NCBI RefSeq assembly: GCF_020042285.1
Contig: NZ_CP083388.1
Span: 1,452,001 to 1,516,000 of the forward strand
DNA length: 64,000 nucleotides
DNA from: Ferruginibacter albus
GTDB taxonomy: Bacteria; Bacteroidota; Bacteroidia; Chitinophagales; Chitinophagaceae
Direction of reading: 5' to 3'
The notes under the pieces: generated by a model
What the model was told of the DNA's origin: nothing
The model's database searches: none
The model's input: the letters and a program-made list of their open reading frames with translations, nothing else
Shown: in pieces, positions 51,112 through 59,294 of the stretch
How the letters are laid out: every line of letters starts with the position of its first letter
Position numbering within the stretch: the stretch's first letter is position 1
Translations under genes and position numbers: made by a program

Positions 51112-51576
51112 TTATTTTAGTTTTTGTAAGATGTCTTGTATCCTGTTATGCGCCATATTGATGCCTTGTGCAAAAGGTAGTTTTAATACCTCGTTTCTTA
51201 ATTCGAGAGATCTATATAGTATGTGTATATTCAATCGACTGGTGTCATCCATTAATTTTTCAAACTCATAGAATTCCAACTGAACATCAAGAGGAGTGTT
51301 CTCCATTTCAAATGTTCGGATGATCTTTTGATCGGGCACAAACTCATGTATCACTCCGTTAAAATTATGTTTATTGCCTCTGGGGTCGGTTGTTTCAAAT
51401 TGATAGGAGCCATGCTTTTTACTTTCCAGCTTCAGCACGTTTGTTCCCATCCATTGTTCTACAAATTCCGCTTCTGCAAAAGCTTTGAATAATAATTCTA
51501 CCGGCAGATCAAATTCTCTTGTTATCATTAAGTCCTGCTTGCCATCTTCAGCATTTATTTTGGTTTTTTGTTCCAT
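51112..51576 (-). CDS. SRPBCC (AHSA1-like) domain protein
   Basis: The 154-residue protein has the SRPBCC/AHSA1 lipid- or ligand-binding fold: LMITREFDLPVELLFKAFAE, AEFVEQWMGTNVLKLESKKH, GSYQFETTDPRGNKHNFNGV then IRTFEMENTPLDVQLEF. Such proteins follow ArsR-type repressors and may bind a hydrophobic inducer. It starts one base after the repressor stop and precedes DoxX, so the three are one transcript. Confidence 0.9.
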   Translation of the reverse strand: MEQKTKINAEDGKQDLMITREFDLPVELLFKAFAEAEFVEQWMGTNVLKLESKKHGSYQFETTDPRGNKHNFNGVIHEFVPDQKIIRTFEMENTPLDVQLEFYEFEKLMDDTSRLNIHILYRSLELRNEVLKLPFAQGINMAHNRIQDILQKLK

Positions 51577-51577
51577 A

Positions 51578-51907
51578 TTATTTTGTTTTAGCTGATTGTT
51601 GTTTTTTCATGATGCTTTCCAGTTTATTAAAACGGTCGTCCCACATTTTGCGGAAGGGCTCAATAAATTCGGCTATCTCTTTCATTTTTTTTGCATTGAT
51701 GTGATAAAGCATTTCTCTGCCGTTTGGCTCTTGTTCCAGCAGTTCGCATTCGGTTAATATTTGTAAGTGTTTGGAAACGGTAGGCCGGGCTGTATCAAAG
51801 TTGGCGGCTATTGTACCTGCTGTCATTGATTGCGTAGCCACTAAAAGAAGGATGGCTCTTCTTGTCGGATCGGCGATTGCCTGGAATACATCTCGTCGTA
51901 AATTCAT
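51578..51907 (-). CDS. ArsR-family winged-helix repressor
   Basis: The 109-residue repressor has the ArsR helix-turn-helix ([60 protein letters not shown]). No metal-binding CxC motif is present, so it probably responds to a non-metal ligand. It is first in the operon. Two 16-bp palindromic operators at 51910-51925 and 51936-51951 lie immediately before its start, which implies autorepression. Confidence 0.92.
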   Translation of the reverse strand: MNLRRDVFQAIADPTRRAILLLVATQSMTAGTIAANFDTARPTVSKHLQILTECELLEQEPNGREMLYHINAKKMKEIAEFIEPFRKMWDDRFNKLESIMKKQQSAKTK

Positions 51908-51909
51908 AT

Positions 51910-51925
51910 GTAGCTATTTGGCTAC
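51910..51925 (-). promoter_or_regulatory. ArsR operator 1
   Basis: GTAGCTATTTGGCTAC has inverted halves GTAGC and GCTAC. It ends 2 bases from the ArsR start codon and is repeated with one change 26 bases away. Confidence 0.75.
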
Positions 51926-51935
51926 AAATATAAAT

Positions 51936-51951
51936 GTAGTTATTTGGCTAC
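51936..51951 (-). promoter_or_regulatory. ArsR operator 2
   Basis: GTAGTTATTTGGCTAC is a 15 of 16 match to operator 1. The 26-base centre-to-centre distance is about two and a half helical turns, so dimers would sit on nearly opposite faces. Confidence 0.75.
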
Positions 51952-52009
51952 GCAAATTTTTTCCGGATTTTTTTTGATGATCTTTTTAGAAGGGAAAGTA
52001 GAGCGGTAT

Positions 52010-52573
52010 TTATTTTTTACAATAATCTCCTGAATCTTCCACCGGGTATTTTTTATCAAGGTCAATATTGTTAAAACTTTCTTTAGTTCCCCATGAAAAA
52101 TATTTTTCAAAAAAGGGAAGAAGCTTATTGGTTTTTATCTGCTCCAGGAAATAGACTTCATGTTCTTTTTCTTTAATCCCCATATCGTATAAAACCCGGT
52201 CGTGTTCAGTTATGCCAAGCGAATTGAAAAATTGTTTCATTCTGAAGTATTCACAAACATTTCCGCTTTCCAATCTTCCGGCAAAATAAAAAGGCATGAA
52301 CCAGCCAATAACATAACAGCTAAAAGCAATGGTTTTACCGATGATGTAAAATTTCACTTCGTACCATTTTGAAACAGGCACATCATATTGTTTCATTAAC
52401 TCCAGAACTTCTTTGCGGTGATTCCATTCGTCTATCTCAATTTGCTTAATGGCTTTCTTTGCTTCTTTATTTTTTACCGAACCGGCATGCCCGATATATG
52501 CAAATGCTGCTGCCTTTTCAGCAGAATAAGCCCTTTGCATCAGGTCAACTAATTCGGGATGGTTAAGTTTCAC
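52010..52573 (-). CDS. COQ7/demethoxyubiquinone hydroxylase-like di-iron protein
   Basis: The 187-residue protein has paired ferritin-like motifs: early Glu in AYSAEKAAAFAY, EIDEWNHRKE (ExxH, residues about 47-50) and later IKEKEHEVYF (ExxH). A hydrophobic centre (YVIGWFMPFYFAGRL) resembles the membrane-facing helix of COQ7-type hydroxylases. Bacteroidota use menaquinone, so the substrate is probably not demethoxyubiquinone. It stands alone. Function inferred from fold only. Confidence 0.7.
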   Translation of the reverse strand: MKLNHPELVDLMQRAYSAEKAAAFAYIGHAGSVKNKEAKKAIKQIEIDEWNHRKEVLELMKQYDVPVSKWYEVKFYIIGKTIAFSCYVIGWFMPFYFAGRLESGNVCEYFRMKQFFNSLGITEHDRVLYDMGIKEKEHEVYFLEQIKTNKLLPFFEKYFSWGTKESFNNIDLDKKYPVEDSGDYCKK

Positions 52574-52625
52574 TATTGGTGAATGAATTTGTTGTAAAGA
52601 TAGGAACAGCGGAATAAATTATTGA

Positions 52626-53768
52626 TCAGCTTGCTTTGGCGATCAATTCCTCTATTAGCTCAGTGTCTTTATCTAATTCTTTCGATTGATAGAAATATTG
52701 TAGAGCAGTTTCTTTTTCTCCTTTCAATAAATGATAAATTCCTAAATTTCTGTAAGTGTAAGAGTTTTCCTTATCCAATGTCAATGAATGTTGAATATCT
52801 TTTAATCCTTCTTCCAGTTGACCTTTTTCCAGTTTAGCATGTCCTCTATTATTTAATGCATGTGAAAACTCAGGCTGAATAGCTATTGATCTATCAAAAA
52901 ACAAAATAGCTTCATCAAATTTGTTTTGGGTGTTTAAAACATATCCCATAGCATTTAAAGTATATGCATTGTCCGGATTTAATTCAAGTGATCTTTTAAA
53001 ATAGTTGACTCTTTCTTCTTCCAGTTTTAGATACAAACAGGTCAATCCTATAGTATAGTAGTCATCTGAAACTAATTTGTATATGCCTTCAAACTGTTTT
53101 GAAATGTCATATGCTTTTTTATAATTTTTACAATTTATAAATGCAGCTATGGCATAACGATAAACAGCCGCATCTTCAAATCTTTTGTCAATAAACGATT
53201 CAAACAGTGTTCCTGCTTTTTCATATTCCTTTCGGTCATAACATTCGGCGGCTTCTGCCAATTCTGACCTTAGTCTCCTTTTCTTTAGTAATAAAGATAA
53301 TTTATGTCCATCACTGGAAAGAGCTCTATCAACGCCTTTGATACGATGGGGAATGAGATTTGAAATAAAGCTTATTAATGAAACAACTGCTATAAATAAA
53401 CAGATAAGCTTTATTGCTCCATGTTGGTCCTCATAAAAAGCCCACCAACAAAACAATACAGCAATGATTAATGAAAATAAAGGACCGCCTAAAATATAAA
53501 TGATTTGTTGAAAAGTAGAAAGGTTTTTGGTTTCTGCAATGCAAAGGCCGCCTCTCCATTTTAGAGGAATGTATCTTAGCCAGATACTTAATCTTCCTAT
53601 GGTTAAACTAATACTTTGTTTTTTATCTCCGTAAGAACCCAGGTATATCTCAACAGGTTTTTTAGTAAAGATCAATGCAGGAATGGCATGCCCTAATTCA
53701 TGAAGAAGTGTAACAAAAAAAATTGCGATTACTAAAGTAAGAAGGGTGGTTAAAGTGAATAATCCCAC
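52626..53768 (-). CDS. M50-like site-2 metalloprotease fused to TPR repeats
   Basis: The 380-residue protein has a first membrane helix carrying the zinc motif HELGH at residues 23-27. Further hydrophobic segments follow (IIYILGGPLFSLIIAVLFCW, with GGP near the usual second-motif area). From about residue 165 come tetratricopeptide repeats (LNPDNAYTLNAMGYVLNTQN, IQPEFSHALNNRGHAKLEKG, LDKENSYTYRNLGIYHLLKG). It may cleave a membrane protein, perhaps recruited through the TPR part. The late NPDG-type aspartate of S2P proteases is not obvious, so activity is uncertain. Confidence 0.75.
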   Translation of the reverse strand: MGLFTLTTLLTLVIAIFFVTLLHELGHAIPALIFTKKPVEIYLGSYGDKKQSISLTIGRLSIWLRYIPLKWRGGLCIAETKNLSTFQQIIYILGGPLFSLIIAVLFCWWAFYEDQHGAIKLICLFIAVVSLISFISNLIPHRIKGVDRALSSDGHKLSLLLKKRRLRSELAEAAECYDRKEYEKAGTLFESFIDKRFEDAAVYRYAIAAFINCKNYKKAYDISKQFEGIYKLVSDDYYTIGLTCLYLKLEEERVNYFKRSLELNPDNAYTLNAMGYVLNTQNKFDEAILFFDRSIAIQPEFSHALNNRGHAKLEKGQLEEGLKDIQHSLTLDKENSYTYRNLGIYHLLKGEKETALQYFYQSKELDKDTELIEELIAKAS

Positions 53769-53836
53769 AGGTTGTATAAATAATGATTAAGATGAATAGT
53801 ATTTATTCAAATTTATACAAAACTTTTTAGGTGTCA

Positions 53837-54754
53837 TCAATTCTTGAACATCACCAGCAGGTCCGTCAACTTATCTTTTAATTCTTTACGGTTGATGATA
53901 AAATCCAGGAAGCCATGTTCCAATAAAAATTCACTGCGCTGAAAACCTTCCGGCAGATCTTTTTTAATGGTCTCTTTAATTACACGTGGACCCGCAAAAC
54001 CAATAAGAGCACCGGGTTCGCCGCAGATAATATCGCCTAACATAGCGAAGGAGGCTGTTGTTCCGCCGAAAGTAGGATCAGTACAAAGAGAGATATAAGG
54101 AATTTTAGCATCGGACAGTTGAGACAACTTACCCGAGGTTTTTGCCAATTGCATTAAAGAGAAAGCGCTCTCCATCATTCTTGCACCACCACTTTTATTG
54201 ATGATCATAAAAGGAATTTTATGCTCCATACAATAATCGCAGGCACGACTGATCTTTTCGCCCATCACGCTTCCTAAGCTGCCGCCAATGAATTCAAAAT
54301 CCATGCAGGCAACTACAAGGTCGTGTGAATTTATTTTACCGTGTGCAACAGAAATAGAATCGTGCAAATTGGTTTTAGCATAAGTTTCTTCCAAACGTTT
54401 ACCATAAGGCTTCAGATCTACGAAGCCTAAGAAGTCTTTTGAAATAACGTTGGTGAATAATTCTGTGTATTCATTTTCATCAAACAATATCTCAAAATAT
54501 TCTCCACTGCCAATGCGATGATGATAACCATCTTTAGGGCAAACAAATTTATTCTCTCTTAATTCGGTAACTGTGCAGGTGTATTTACAGGTAGGGCATT
54601 TGGTCCACAATCCTTCCGGGGCATCTGCTTTATCTTTTGTAGCAGTAAGAATACCTTTTTTTATACGCTTGAACCATCGCCTTTTCGTTTCTTCAGTATC
54701 TCCATCTTCGCCGGCAAGATTGGCGTCAAAATCTTCGTCTCTTTCCTTTCTCAT
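53837..54754 (-). CDS. accD: acetyl-CoA carboxylase carboxyltransferase subunit beta
   Basis: AccD transfers the carboxyl group from biotin to acetyl-CoA in fatty-acid synthesis; the pathway links to the bio operon in this window. The 305-residue protein has [39 protein letters not shown] and [20 protein letters not shown] then [11 protein letters not shown]. The N-terminal zinc ribbon has Cys53, Cys56 and Cys72, but Asp75 replaces the fourth Cys (CPKD). The acidic N-terminal extension (residues 1-25) is unusual. No accA is adjacent. Confidence 0.95.
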   Translation of the reverse strand: MRKERDEDFDANLAGEDGDTEETKRRWFKRIKKGILTATKDKADAPEGLWTKCPTCKYTCTVTELRENKFVCPKDGYHHRIGSGEYFEILFDENEYTELFTNVISKDFLGFVDLKPYGKRLEETYAKTNLHDSISVAHGKINSHDLVVACMDFEFIGGSLGSVMGEKISRACDYCMEHKIPFMIINKSGGARMMESAFSLMQLAKTSGKLSQLSDAKIPYISLCTDPTFGGTTASFAMLGDIICGEPGALIGFAGPRVIKETIKKDLPEGFQRSEFLLEHGFLDFIINRKELKDKLTDLLVMFKN

Positions 54755-54881
54755 TTTTATTAATTAAGAATTAATAATTAAAAATTAATAATGATAACAA
54801 TCACACAAAATTATTAGGTTTTGTTAGAAAGTGCCTAATTATTATTTTCAACTACTGATCCTGTTTATAATTAAGCAAAAA

Positions 54882-54940
54882 AGAAAAAATTAATAATTAA
54901 TAACTCTTCAACGGGTTGAAAAAATTATTAATTATTAATT
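54882..54940 (-). terminator. long AT hairpin after the aldolase gene
   Basis: AATTAATAATTAATAA (54888-54903) pairs perfectly with 54925-54940 and the loop contains a second TTCAAC/GTTGAA stem. On the minus strand it is followed by TTTTTTC. Similar AATTAATAATTAA text is repeated near 54770. Confidence 0.7.
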
Positions 54941-54958
54941 TTCAATTATTAACTATGC

Positions 54959-56026
54959 TTAAGCGTTCCTGTTGATGCAATTCAGATCTTCAAACGCCAC
55001 TTCTAATCTTTTAATGAACGTTTCTTCTCCTTTGCGTAACCAAACTCTTGGATCGTAATACTTTTTATTTGGACTATCAGGTCCTTCCGGATTTCCTAAT
55101 TGCCCTTGTAAATAACCTTCTTTGCTCTTGTAATTATTCAATACACCTTCCCAGAAAGCCCATTGCAGATCGGTATCAATATTCATTTTGATAGCGCCGT
55201 ATCCAATCGCTTCTCTGATCTGATGTTGCGGAGACCCGCTACCACCATGGAATACAAAGTAAACAGGCTTTGGTCCGGTCTTTAATTCTTTTTCAATATA
55301 TACCTGGCTATTGTTTAAGATAGCAGGCGTTAATTGAACATTCCCGGCTTTATATACTCCGTGTACGTTACCGAAAGCGGCAGCTACTGTAAACAATTTG
55401 CCTACTTTGCTTAATTCTTTATAAGCATACGCAACGTGTTCGGGTTGTGTATATAATTTAGCATTGTCTATATCGCTATTGTCAACACCGTCTTCTTCAC
55501 CACCGGTAACGCCTAACTCAATTTCAATACCCATGCCCAAAGGAGCCATGCGTTTGAAAAATTCTACCGATGTTTCGATGTTCTCTTCAATAGGTTCTTC
55601 GCTCAGGTCCAGCATGTGACTGCTGAAAAGCGGCTGTCCTTTTTCTTTATGGAATTGTTCACCAGCATCGATCAAAGCGCTGATCCATGGTAACCATTTT
55701 TTAGCAGCATGATCGGTATGTAAAACTACCGGCACACCATAATATTTAGCTACATTATGTATGTGCAATGCGCCTGAAATAGCACCGGAAATATTGCCTT
55801 GCAACTTATCGTTCGGCATTCCTTTACCGGCAATAAATTGTGCGCCGCCATTACTGAACTGCACGATAACCGGGGAGTTAACTTTTGCAGCTGTTTCTAA
55901 TGTTGCGTTGATGGTGTTGGTTCCGATGGTGTTTACCGCAGGTAATGCGAATTGATTGTTTTTTGCATCTGTTAATAATGCTTCTAATTCTTCGCCGAAT
56001 AATACGCCGGCTTTGTATTTACTCAT
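54959..56026 (-). CDS. fbaA: class II fructose-bisphosphate aldolase
   Basis: This zinc-dependent glycolytic aldolase has 355 residues. Zinc ligands fall in LHTDHAAKKW and in the family glycine-rich motif VFHGGSGSPQHQIREAIGYG. Further typical parts are FSSHMLDLSEEPIEENIETS, MGIEIELGVTGGEEDGVD, and KMNIDTDLQWAFWEGV. It resembles the E. coli FbaA (long class II A) subgroup. It is cytosolic, and transcribed from a TATTTTTG box at 56043-56050. Confidence 0.95.
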   Translation of the reverse strand: MSKYKAGVLFGEELEALLTDAKNNQFALPAVNTIGTNTINATLETAAKVNSPVIVQFSNGGAQFIAGKGMPNDKLQGNISGAISGALHIHNVAKYYGVPVVLHTDHAAKKWLPWISALIDAGEQFHKEKGQPLFSSHMLDLSEEPIEENIETSVEFFKRMAPLGMGIEIELGVTGGEEDGVDNSDIDNAKLYTQPEHVAYAYKELSKVGKLFTVAAAFGNVHGVYKAGNVQLTPAILNNSQVYIEKELKTGPKPVYFVFHGGSGSPQHQIREAIGYGAIKMNIDTDLQWAFWEGVLNNYKSKEGYLQGQLGNPEGPDSPNKKYYDPRVWLRKGEETFIKRLEVAFEDLNCINRNA

Positions 56027-56042
56027 GTGTCTCGTGTTTTGG

Positions 56043-56050
56043 CAAAAATA
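56043..56050 (-). promoter_or_regulatory. -7 box of the aldolase promoter
   Basis: TATTTTTG on the minus strand fits TAnnTTTG and lies 17 bases before the fbaA ATG. The leader would be very short. Confidence 0.5.
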
Positions 56051-56148
56051 AGAGAATTTGCCTTTCGGCGGAAAACTGAGGGAAAGTTTATTGAATGTTA
56101 ATGTGTTGTGTGTTAATTTCTTTTGAGGCTGTTAAGAATAGTAGAGTC

Positions 56149-56172
56149 TCAGTCTGAGCTTGTCAAAGACGG
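56149..56172 (+). repeat. partial copy of the dispersed CAGTCTGAGCTTGTC repeat
   Basis: TCAGTCTGAGCTTGTCAAAG (and the following ACGG) matches one arm of the inverted repeat at 6058-6134 with a single change, G to A. The partner arm is missing here. Confidence 0.6.
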
Positions 56173-56252
56173 GTTTTTAATGGAGGACTTATTCAAAAAT
56201 GTAAATGCATCCGGGTTAAGAAGCTAAGTACAAAAGAAAAATGGGAGAGTTG

Positions 56253-56304
56253 CCAAAAAAAGAAAACTTCCACAAATTTGAAACGGTGCCAAACTGTGGA
56301 AGTT
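56253..56304 (-). terminator. terminator of ncRNA copy A
   Basis: AACTTCCACA and TGTGGAAGTT form a perfect 10-bp stem, followed on the minus strand by TTCTTTTTTT. The stem is kept in copy B, with a different loop. Confidence 0.85.
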
Positions 56305-56735
56305 AGTCTTTAAAAATACCTTACATTGAGGGGCTACCTCGCCAGGGAATAACTAATAAGCTCATCTCTGGTTTCAGTGAGTGTTGATCTTTCTTAGGAT
56401 TTGGTCTATTTTTTGGTTTTCTTAGGATTCGATTTCTTCAGCTTCTCTTAGGATCTTGAAACTGGTTTTCTTCGGGCTTTGGCTTTTAAACTTTGGTCTT
56501 CTCTAGGATCTTGAATATATAAAGCGATTTGGACACTTTTTTACATTTTTAAAAGAAGTTGACTGATACTGGATTATTTACAGCTTTTCAGAAATAATTG
56601 GATATTCGGTTTATCAGGATTTTTGGATATAGATTGATAATTCCTATCAATCAACTTCATGACACAAAGATATAGCACGTTGAAACCCTGTACAAGAGCA
56701 GATTTGCTCTATTTTAGAGGTACAGTATTTACATG
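56253..56735 (-). ncRNA. candidate structured ncRNA, copy A
   Basis: This is the first of two tandem diverged copies with no stable ORF. Conserved blocks, in minus-strand order: the CTGTAC/GTACAG-closed hairpin with inner GAGCA/TGCTC (56688-56725), a GATTGATA/TATCAATC hairpin, a long-range stem between 56645-56658 and 56555-56568 (one G-U pair on the minus strand, a C-A mismatch on the plus strand), and a purine-rich repeat zone (AAGATCCTAGAGAAGACC and variants). CTGAAACCAGAG, the GAGGTAGCCCCTC hairpin and a strong terminator follow. A conserved CGTAGTTTTACGATA block lies 61 bases before the first hairpin. Function unknown. Confidence 0.6.
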
Positions 56736-56785
56736 AAAAGTCGTATGATTTCTGTTAATGGGATAGGAGTGCTACGTATGTCAAC

Positions 56786-56800
56786 TATCGTAAAACTACG
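56786..56800 (-). promoter_or_regulatory. conserved CGTAGTTTTACGATA block upstream of copy A
   Basis: The 15 bases are identical to 57476-57490 and lie at the same distance (about 60 bases) from the first hairpin of each copy. This suits a promoter or regulator site for minus-strand transcription. Confidence 0.5.
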
Positions 56801-56865
56801 AGGCTGTTTTACTCAGAATGAGTATAACCTATTGTTTGTCAGCAAAGTTTTGGCTAAAGAAAATC

Positions 56866-56911
56866 TAAAAAAAGAAACTTCCACAGCTTTCTTATGTTTG
56901 GCTGTGGAAGT
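56866..56911 (-). terminator. terminator of ncRNA copy B
   Basis: ACTTCCACAGC and GCTGTGGAAGT form an 11-bp stem, followed on the minus strand by TTCTTTTTTTAG. Confidence 0.85.
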
Positions 56912-57425
56912 GAATCTCTTGAAGAACCTACCATTAGGCGGTTTCATCCAGGATTTTGAATACATTGTTTGAGGGGCTAACCTCTCCAGATACAACTACA
57001 TTAAATAATTTGCTCTGGTTTCAGTGTGTACTAATTCTTCCTCAGGATTTGGAATTTCTTGGTTTTCTTTGGACGTACAGATTTCTTTTTGGTCTTCTCT
57101 AGAATTTGGATTTGGTTTTTTTCTTGGATCTTGGTTTTTAAATTTTTGGTCTTCTTTAGGATTTAGATCTTGGTTTTTCTTTGGACTTGGTTTTTAGTTT
57201 TTCAACTTTTATTACGATTTGGATTTCGACGTTTTTAAAAGAAGTTGACTGATACTGGATTTATTTACAGCTTTTCAGAAATGTTGGATTCAATTTCGGT
57301 TTTTGCTCAGGATTTTTGGATATAGATTGATAATTCCTATCAATCAACTTCTGACACAAAAGTACATCGCCTTACAATGCTGTACAAGAGCGGATTTGCT
57401 CTTTTTATGTGGTACAGTAAATACT
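56866..57425 (-). ncRNA. candidate structured ncRNA, copy B
   Basis: The second copy has the same block order as copy A: hairpin 57380-57417, long-range stem 57338-57351 with 57241-57254, then the invariant TTTCTGAAAAGCTGTAAATAA and the purine-rich repeat zone. That zone is longer here (about 190 bases, CCAAATCC and GAAGACCAAAAA units). CTGAAACCAGAG, the GAGGTTAGCCCCTC hairpin and a terminator follow. The repeat zone is open in one frame for about 65 codons without an ATG, but that frame is broken in copy A, which argues for an RNA product. Unit length is about 560 nt. Confidence 0.6.
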
Positions 57426-57460
57426 GAAACGTTGTTGTTTTTTAAGTAAAATCTGTAGGA

Positions 57461-57490
57461 CGGATACGTATCCGTTATCGTAAAACTACG
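57461..57490 (-). promoter_or_regulatory. palindrome CGGATACGTATCCG plus conserved CGTAGTTTTACGATA block
   Basis: A perfect 14-bp palindrome (57461-57474) adjoins the 15-base block shared with copy A (57476-57490). The palindrome is absent at copy A, where GACATACGTAGC stands instead. It may bind a dimeric regulator controlling copy B. Confidence 0.5.
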
Positions 57491-57687
57491 TATGTTGAGT
57501 GTGGAATTTATTGTAATGTGATATGCGCATTTAACACTGAAATGCAGTGTGGTAAAGACTTTTGTTAAAAATAGTAGAATACCGAAAGATGGAATGCTGA
57601 TAAAGCGGATCGTTATGATCTATATAAATCTATATAAGATGCTATCTGCGGAAATCATCACAATCTTAAAAATCTGTGGTCTATTTT

Positions 57688-59043
57688 TTACTTGGTAAGG
57701 TTCTGCAGAATGTCATATTTGGTAATAATATGGAAGTATCCGCTATCATCTTTGCTCAAAACAGCTCCATTTTCTTTGGTAATAAAGGAGCTTAGGCGCT
57801 CAACAGGTGTATCAAACGCTACTTCGGGGTAGGGCTTTTCTATTACCGACTCTACCGTTTGCTTTTTTATAGATGGATTATTGATGATCTTATTGAATAA
57901 ACCGCTTTCAGAAATAGCGCCGGTAATTTTATCACCGTCCATTACGGGTATATTTTCAATGTCATTCTTCTTCATTATGGTAATCGCTTCTGCAACGGTT
58001 TGTTTGGGAGAGATGCTGATGAGCTGTTGCGATGCTCTGCCATTTACCAGGTCTTTAATGGTTTTTACTTCCAGGAAGCCACGCTCCATCATCCATTGGT
58101 CATTATAAACCTTGGCAACATAACGGCTGCCATGATCGTGGAAGATACAAACCACTACATCGCCTTCTTTTAGTAACCCTTTTAATTGTAGTAAACCTTG
58201 CAGGCAACTGCCGGCACTGTAACCGCAGAACAGTCCTTCTTCTTTGGCAATACGGCGAGCCATAATAGCACCATCTTTATCCGTTACTTTTTCAAAGCGA
58301 TCGATAACGCTCATATCGTAATTGGCAGGAACGAAGTCTTCACCAAAACCTTCACTGATGTATGGATAGACTTCTTTCTGATCCAATTCACCGGTATCAA
58401 AATATTTTTTCAATAAAGAACCGTAGCTGTCAATTGCCCAAACCTGTATGTCGGGATTTTTTTCTTTCAGATATTTTGCTGTACCTACAATAGTGCCACC
58501 GGTACCTGTTGCAACAACTAAATGTGTGATCTTACCTTCTGTTTGTTCCCATATCTCAGGACCGGTTTGTTCATAATGCGCCAAACGGTTTGCCAGGTTA
58601 TCGTATTGATTCACGTACCAGCTGTTAGGAACTTCTGTTGCCAGTCTTTTTGAAACGGAATAATAACTCCGGGGATCTTCCGGCTCTACGTTGGTAGGAC
58701 AAACAATCACTTCTGCGCCCAATGCTTTTAAAATATCAGCCTTTTCTTTTGATTGTTTATCGGTAGTAGTGAAGATGCATTTATAGCCTTTAATGCAAGC
58801 AGCAATGGCCAATCCCATCCCGGTGTTACCGCTGGTACCTTCAATAATGGTGCCGCCGGGCTTTAATTTTCCTTCCTGCTCGGCAACTTCTATCATCTTT
58901 AAAGCCATGCGGTCTTTAATGGAATTGCCGGGATTAAAATATTCAACTTTGGCTAATACGGTACAAGGCAGCACTTTAGTGATCTTATTTAATTTAATAA
59001 GAGGCGTGTTGCCGATTGTTTCCAGTATATTATTGAGCCACAT
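57688..59043 (-). CDS. cystathionine beta-synthase with C-terminal CBS pair
   Basis: The 451-residue protein combines a PLP-dependent cysteine-synthase-like fold with two CBS domains. The PLP lysine is Lys43 in PGNSIKDRM. The phosphate-binding loop is EGTSGNTGMG, and the substrate and cofactor motif is ATGTGGTIVGTAKYL. CBS repeats span about 335-451 (AEAITIMKKNDIENIPVMDG). This order matches cystathionine beta-synthase, which makes cystathionine from serine and homocysteine. The CBS pair may bind adenosine ligands. A TATCTTTG box is 15 bases upstream. Confidence 0.92.
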   Translation of the reverse strand: MWLNNILETIGNTPLIKLNKITKVLPCTVLAKVEYFNPGNSIKDRMALKMIEVAEQEGKLKPGGTIIEGTSGNTGMGLAIAACIKGYKCIFTTTDKQSKEKADILKALGAEVIVCPTNVEPEDPRSYYSVSKRLATEVPNSWYVNQYDNLANRLAHYEQTGPEIWEQTEGKITHLVVATGTGGTIVGTAKYLKEKNPDIQVWAIDSYGSLLKKYFDTGELDQKEVYPYISEGFGEDFVPANYDMSVIDRFEKVTDKDGAIMARRIAKEEGLFCGYSAGSCLQGLLQLKGLLKEGDVVVCIFHDHGSRYVAKVYNDQWMMERGFLEVKTIKDLVNGRASQQLISISPKQTVAEAITIMKKNDIENIPVMDGDKITGAISESGLFNKIINNPSIKKQTVESVIEKPYPEVAFDTPVERLSSFITKENGAVLSKDDSGYFHIITKYDILQNLTK

Positions 59044-59057
59044 AGTTGATGTTTGTA

Positions 59058-59065
59058 CAAAGATA
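59058..59065 (-). promoter_or_regulatory. -7 box of the cystathionine beta-synthase promoter
   Basis: TATCTTTG on the minus strand matches TAnnTTTG and ends 15 bases before the ATG at 59043. Confidence 0.6.
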
Positions 59066-59294
59066 ACAAGTTGGTAGGTTATACACTTTTATTCATAGCT
59101 ATGATAAAGAAACATCCGAAGTATCTGCACTATCATCTTACTGACAGTTTTTATAAGCTTATGAAATAACCTCTGTTCGATTTTATCTTTGCTTTTTATC
59201 AAGGTGTTTTTTGCTGTTAACAAGCGCTTTACAAAAACTAACGTTCTTTTATAGAAACCATCTTATAACTTTAGGATAACTAAAAACCTAGTAT

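Noticed and set aside
54755..54880. Possible small gene or promoter cluster in the AT-rich accD-fbaA gap
   Set aside because: Only repeats of AATTAATAATTAA type are visible; no ORF or TAnnTTTG box stands out beyond the terminator already listed.
56733..56995. Short ORFs (56733-56972 plus, 56813-56995 minus) in the tandem RNA region
   Set aside because: They cross the terminator and the gap between copies, have no counterpart in the other copy and show no coding pattern.
57020..57215. Open minus-strand frame through the purine-rich repeat zone of copy B
   Set aside because: It has no ATG, very low-complexity Lys/Asn/Pro content, and the same frame contains stops in copy A, so I treat the zone as RNA sequence.
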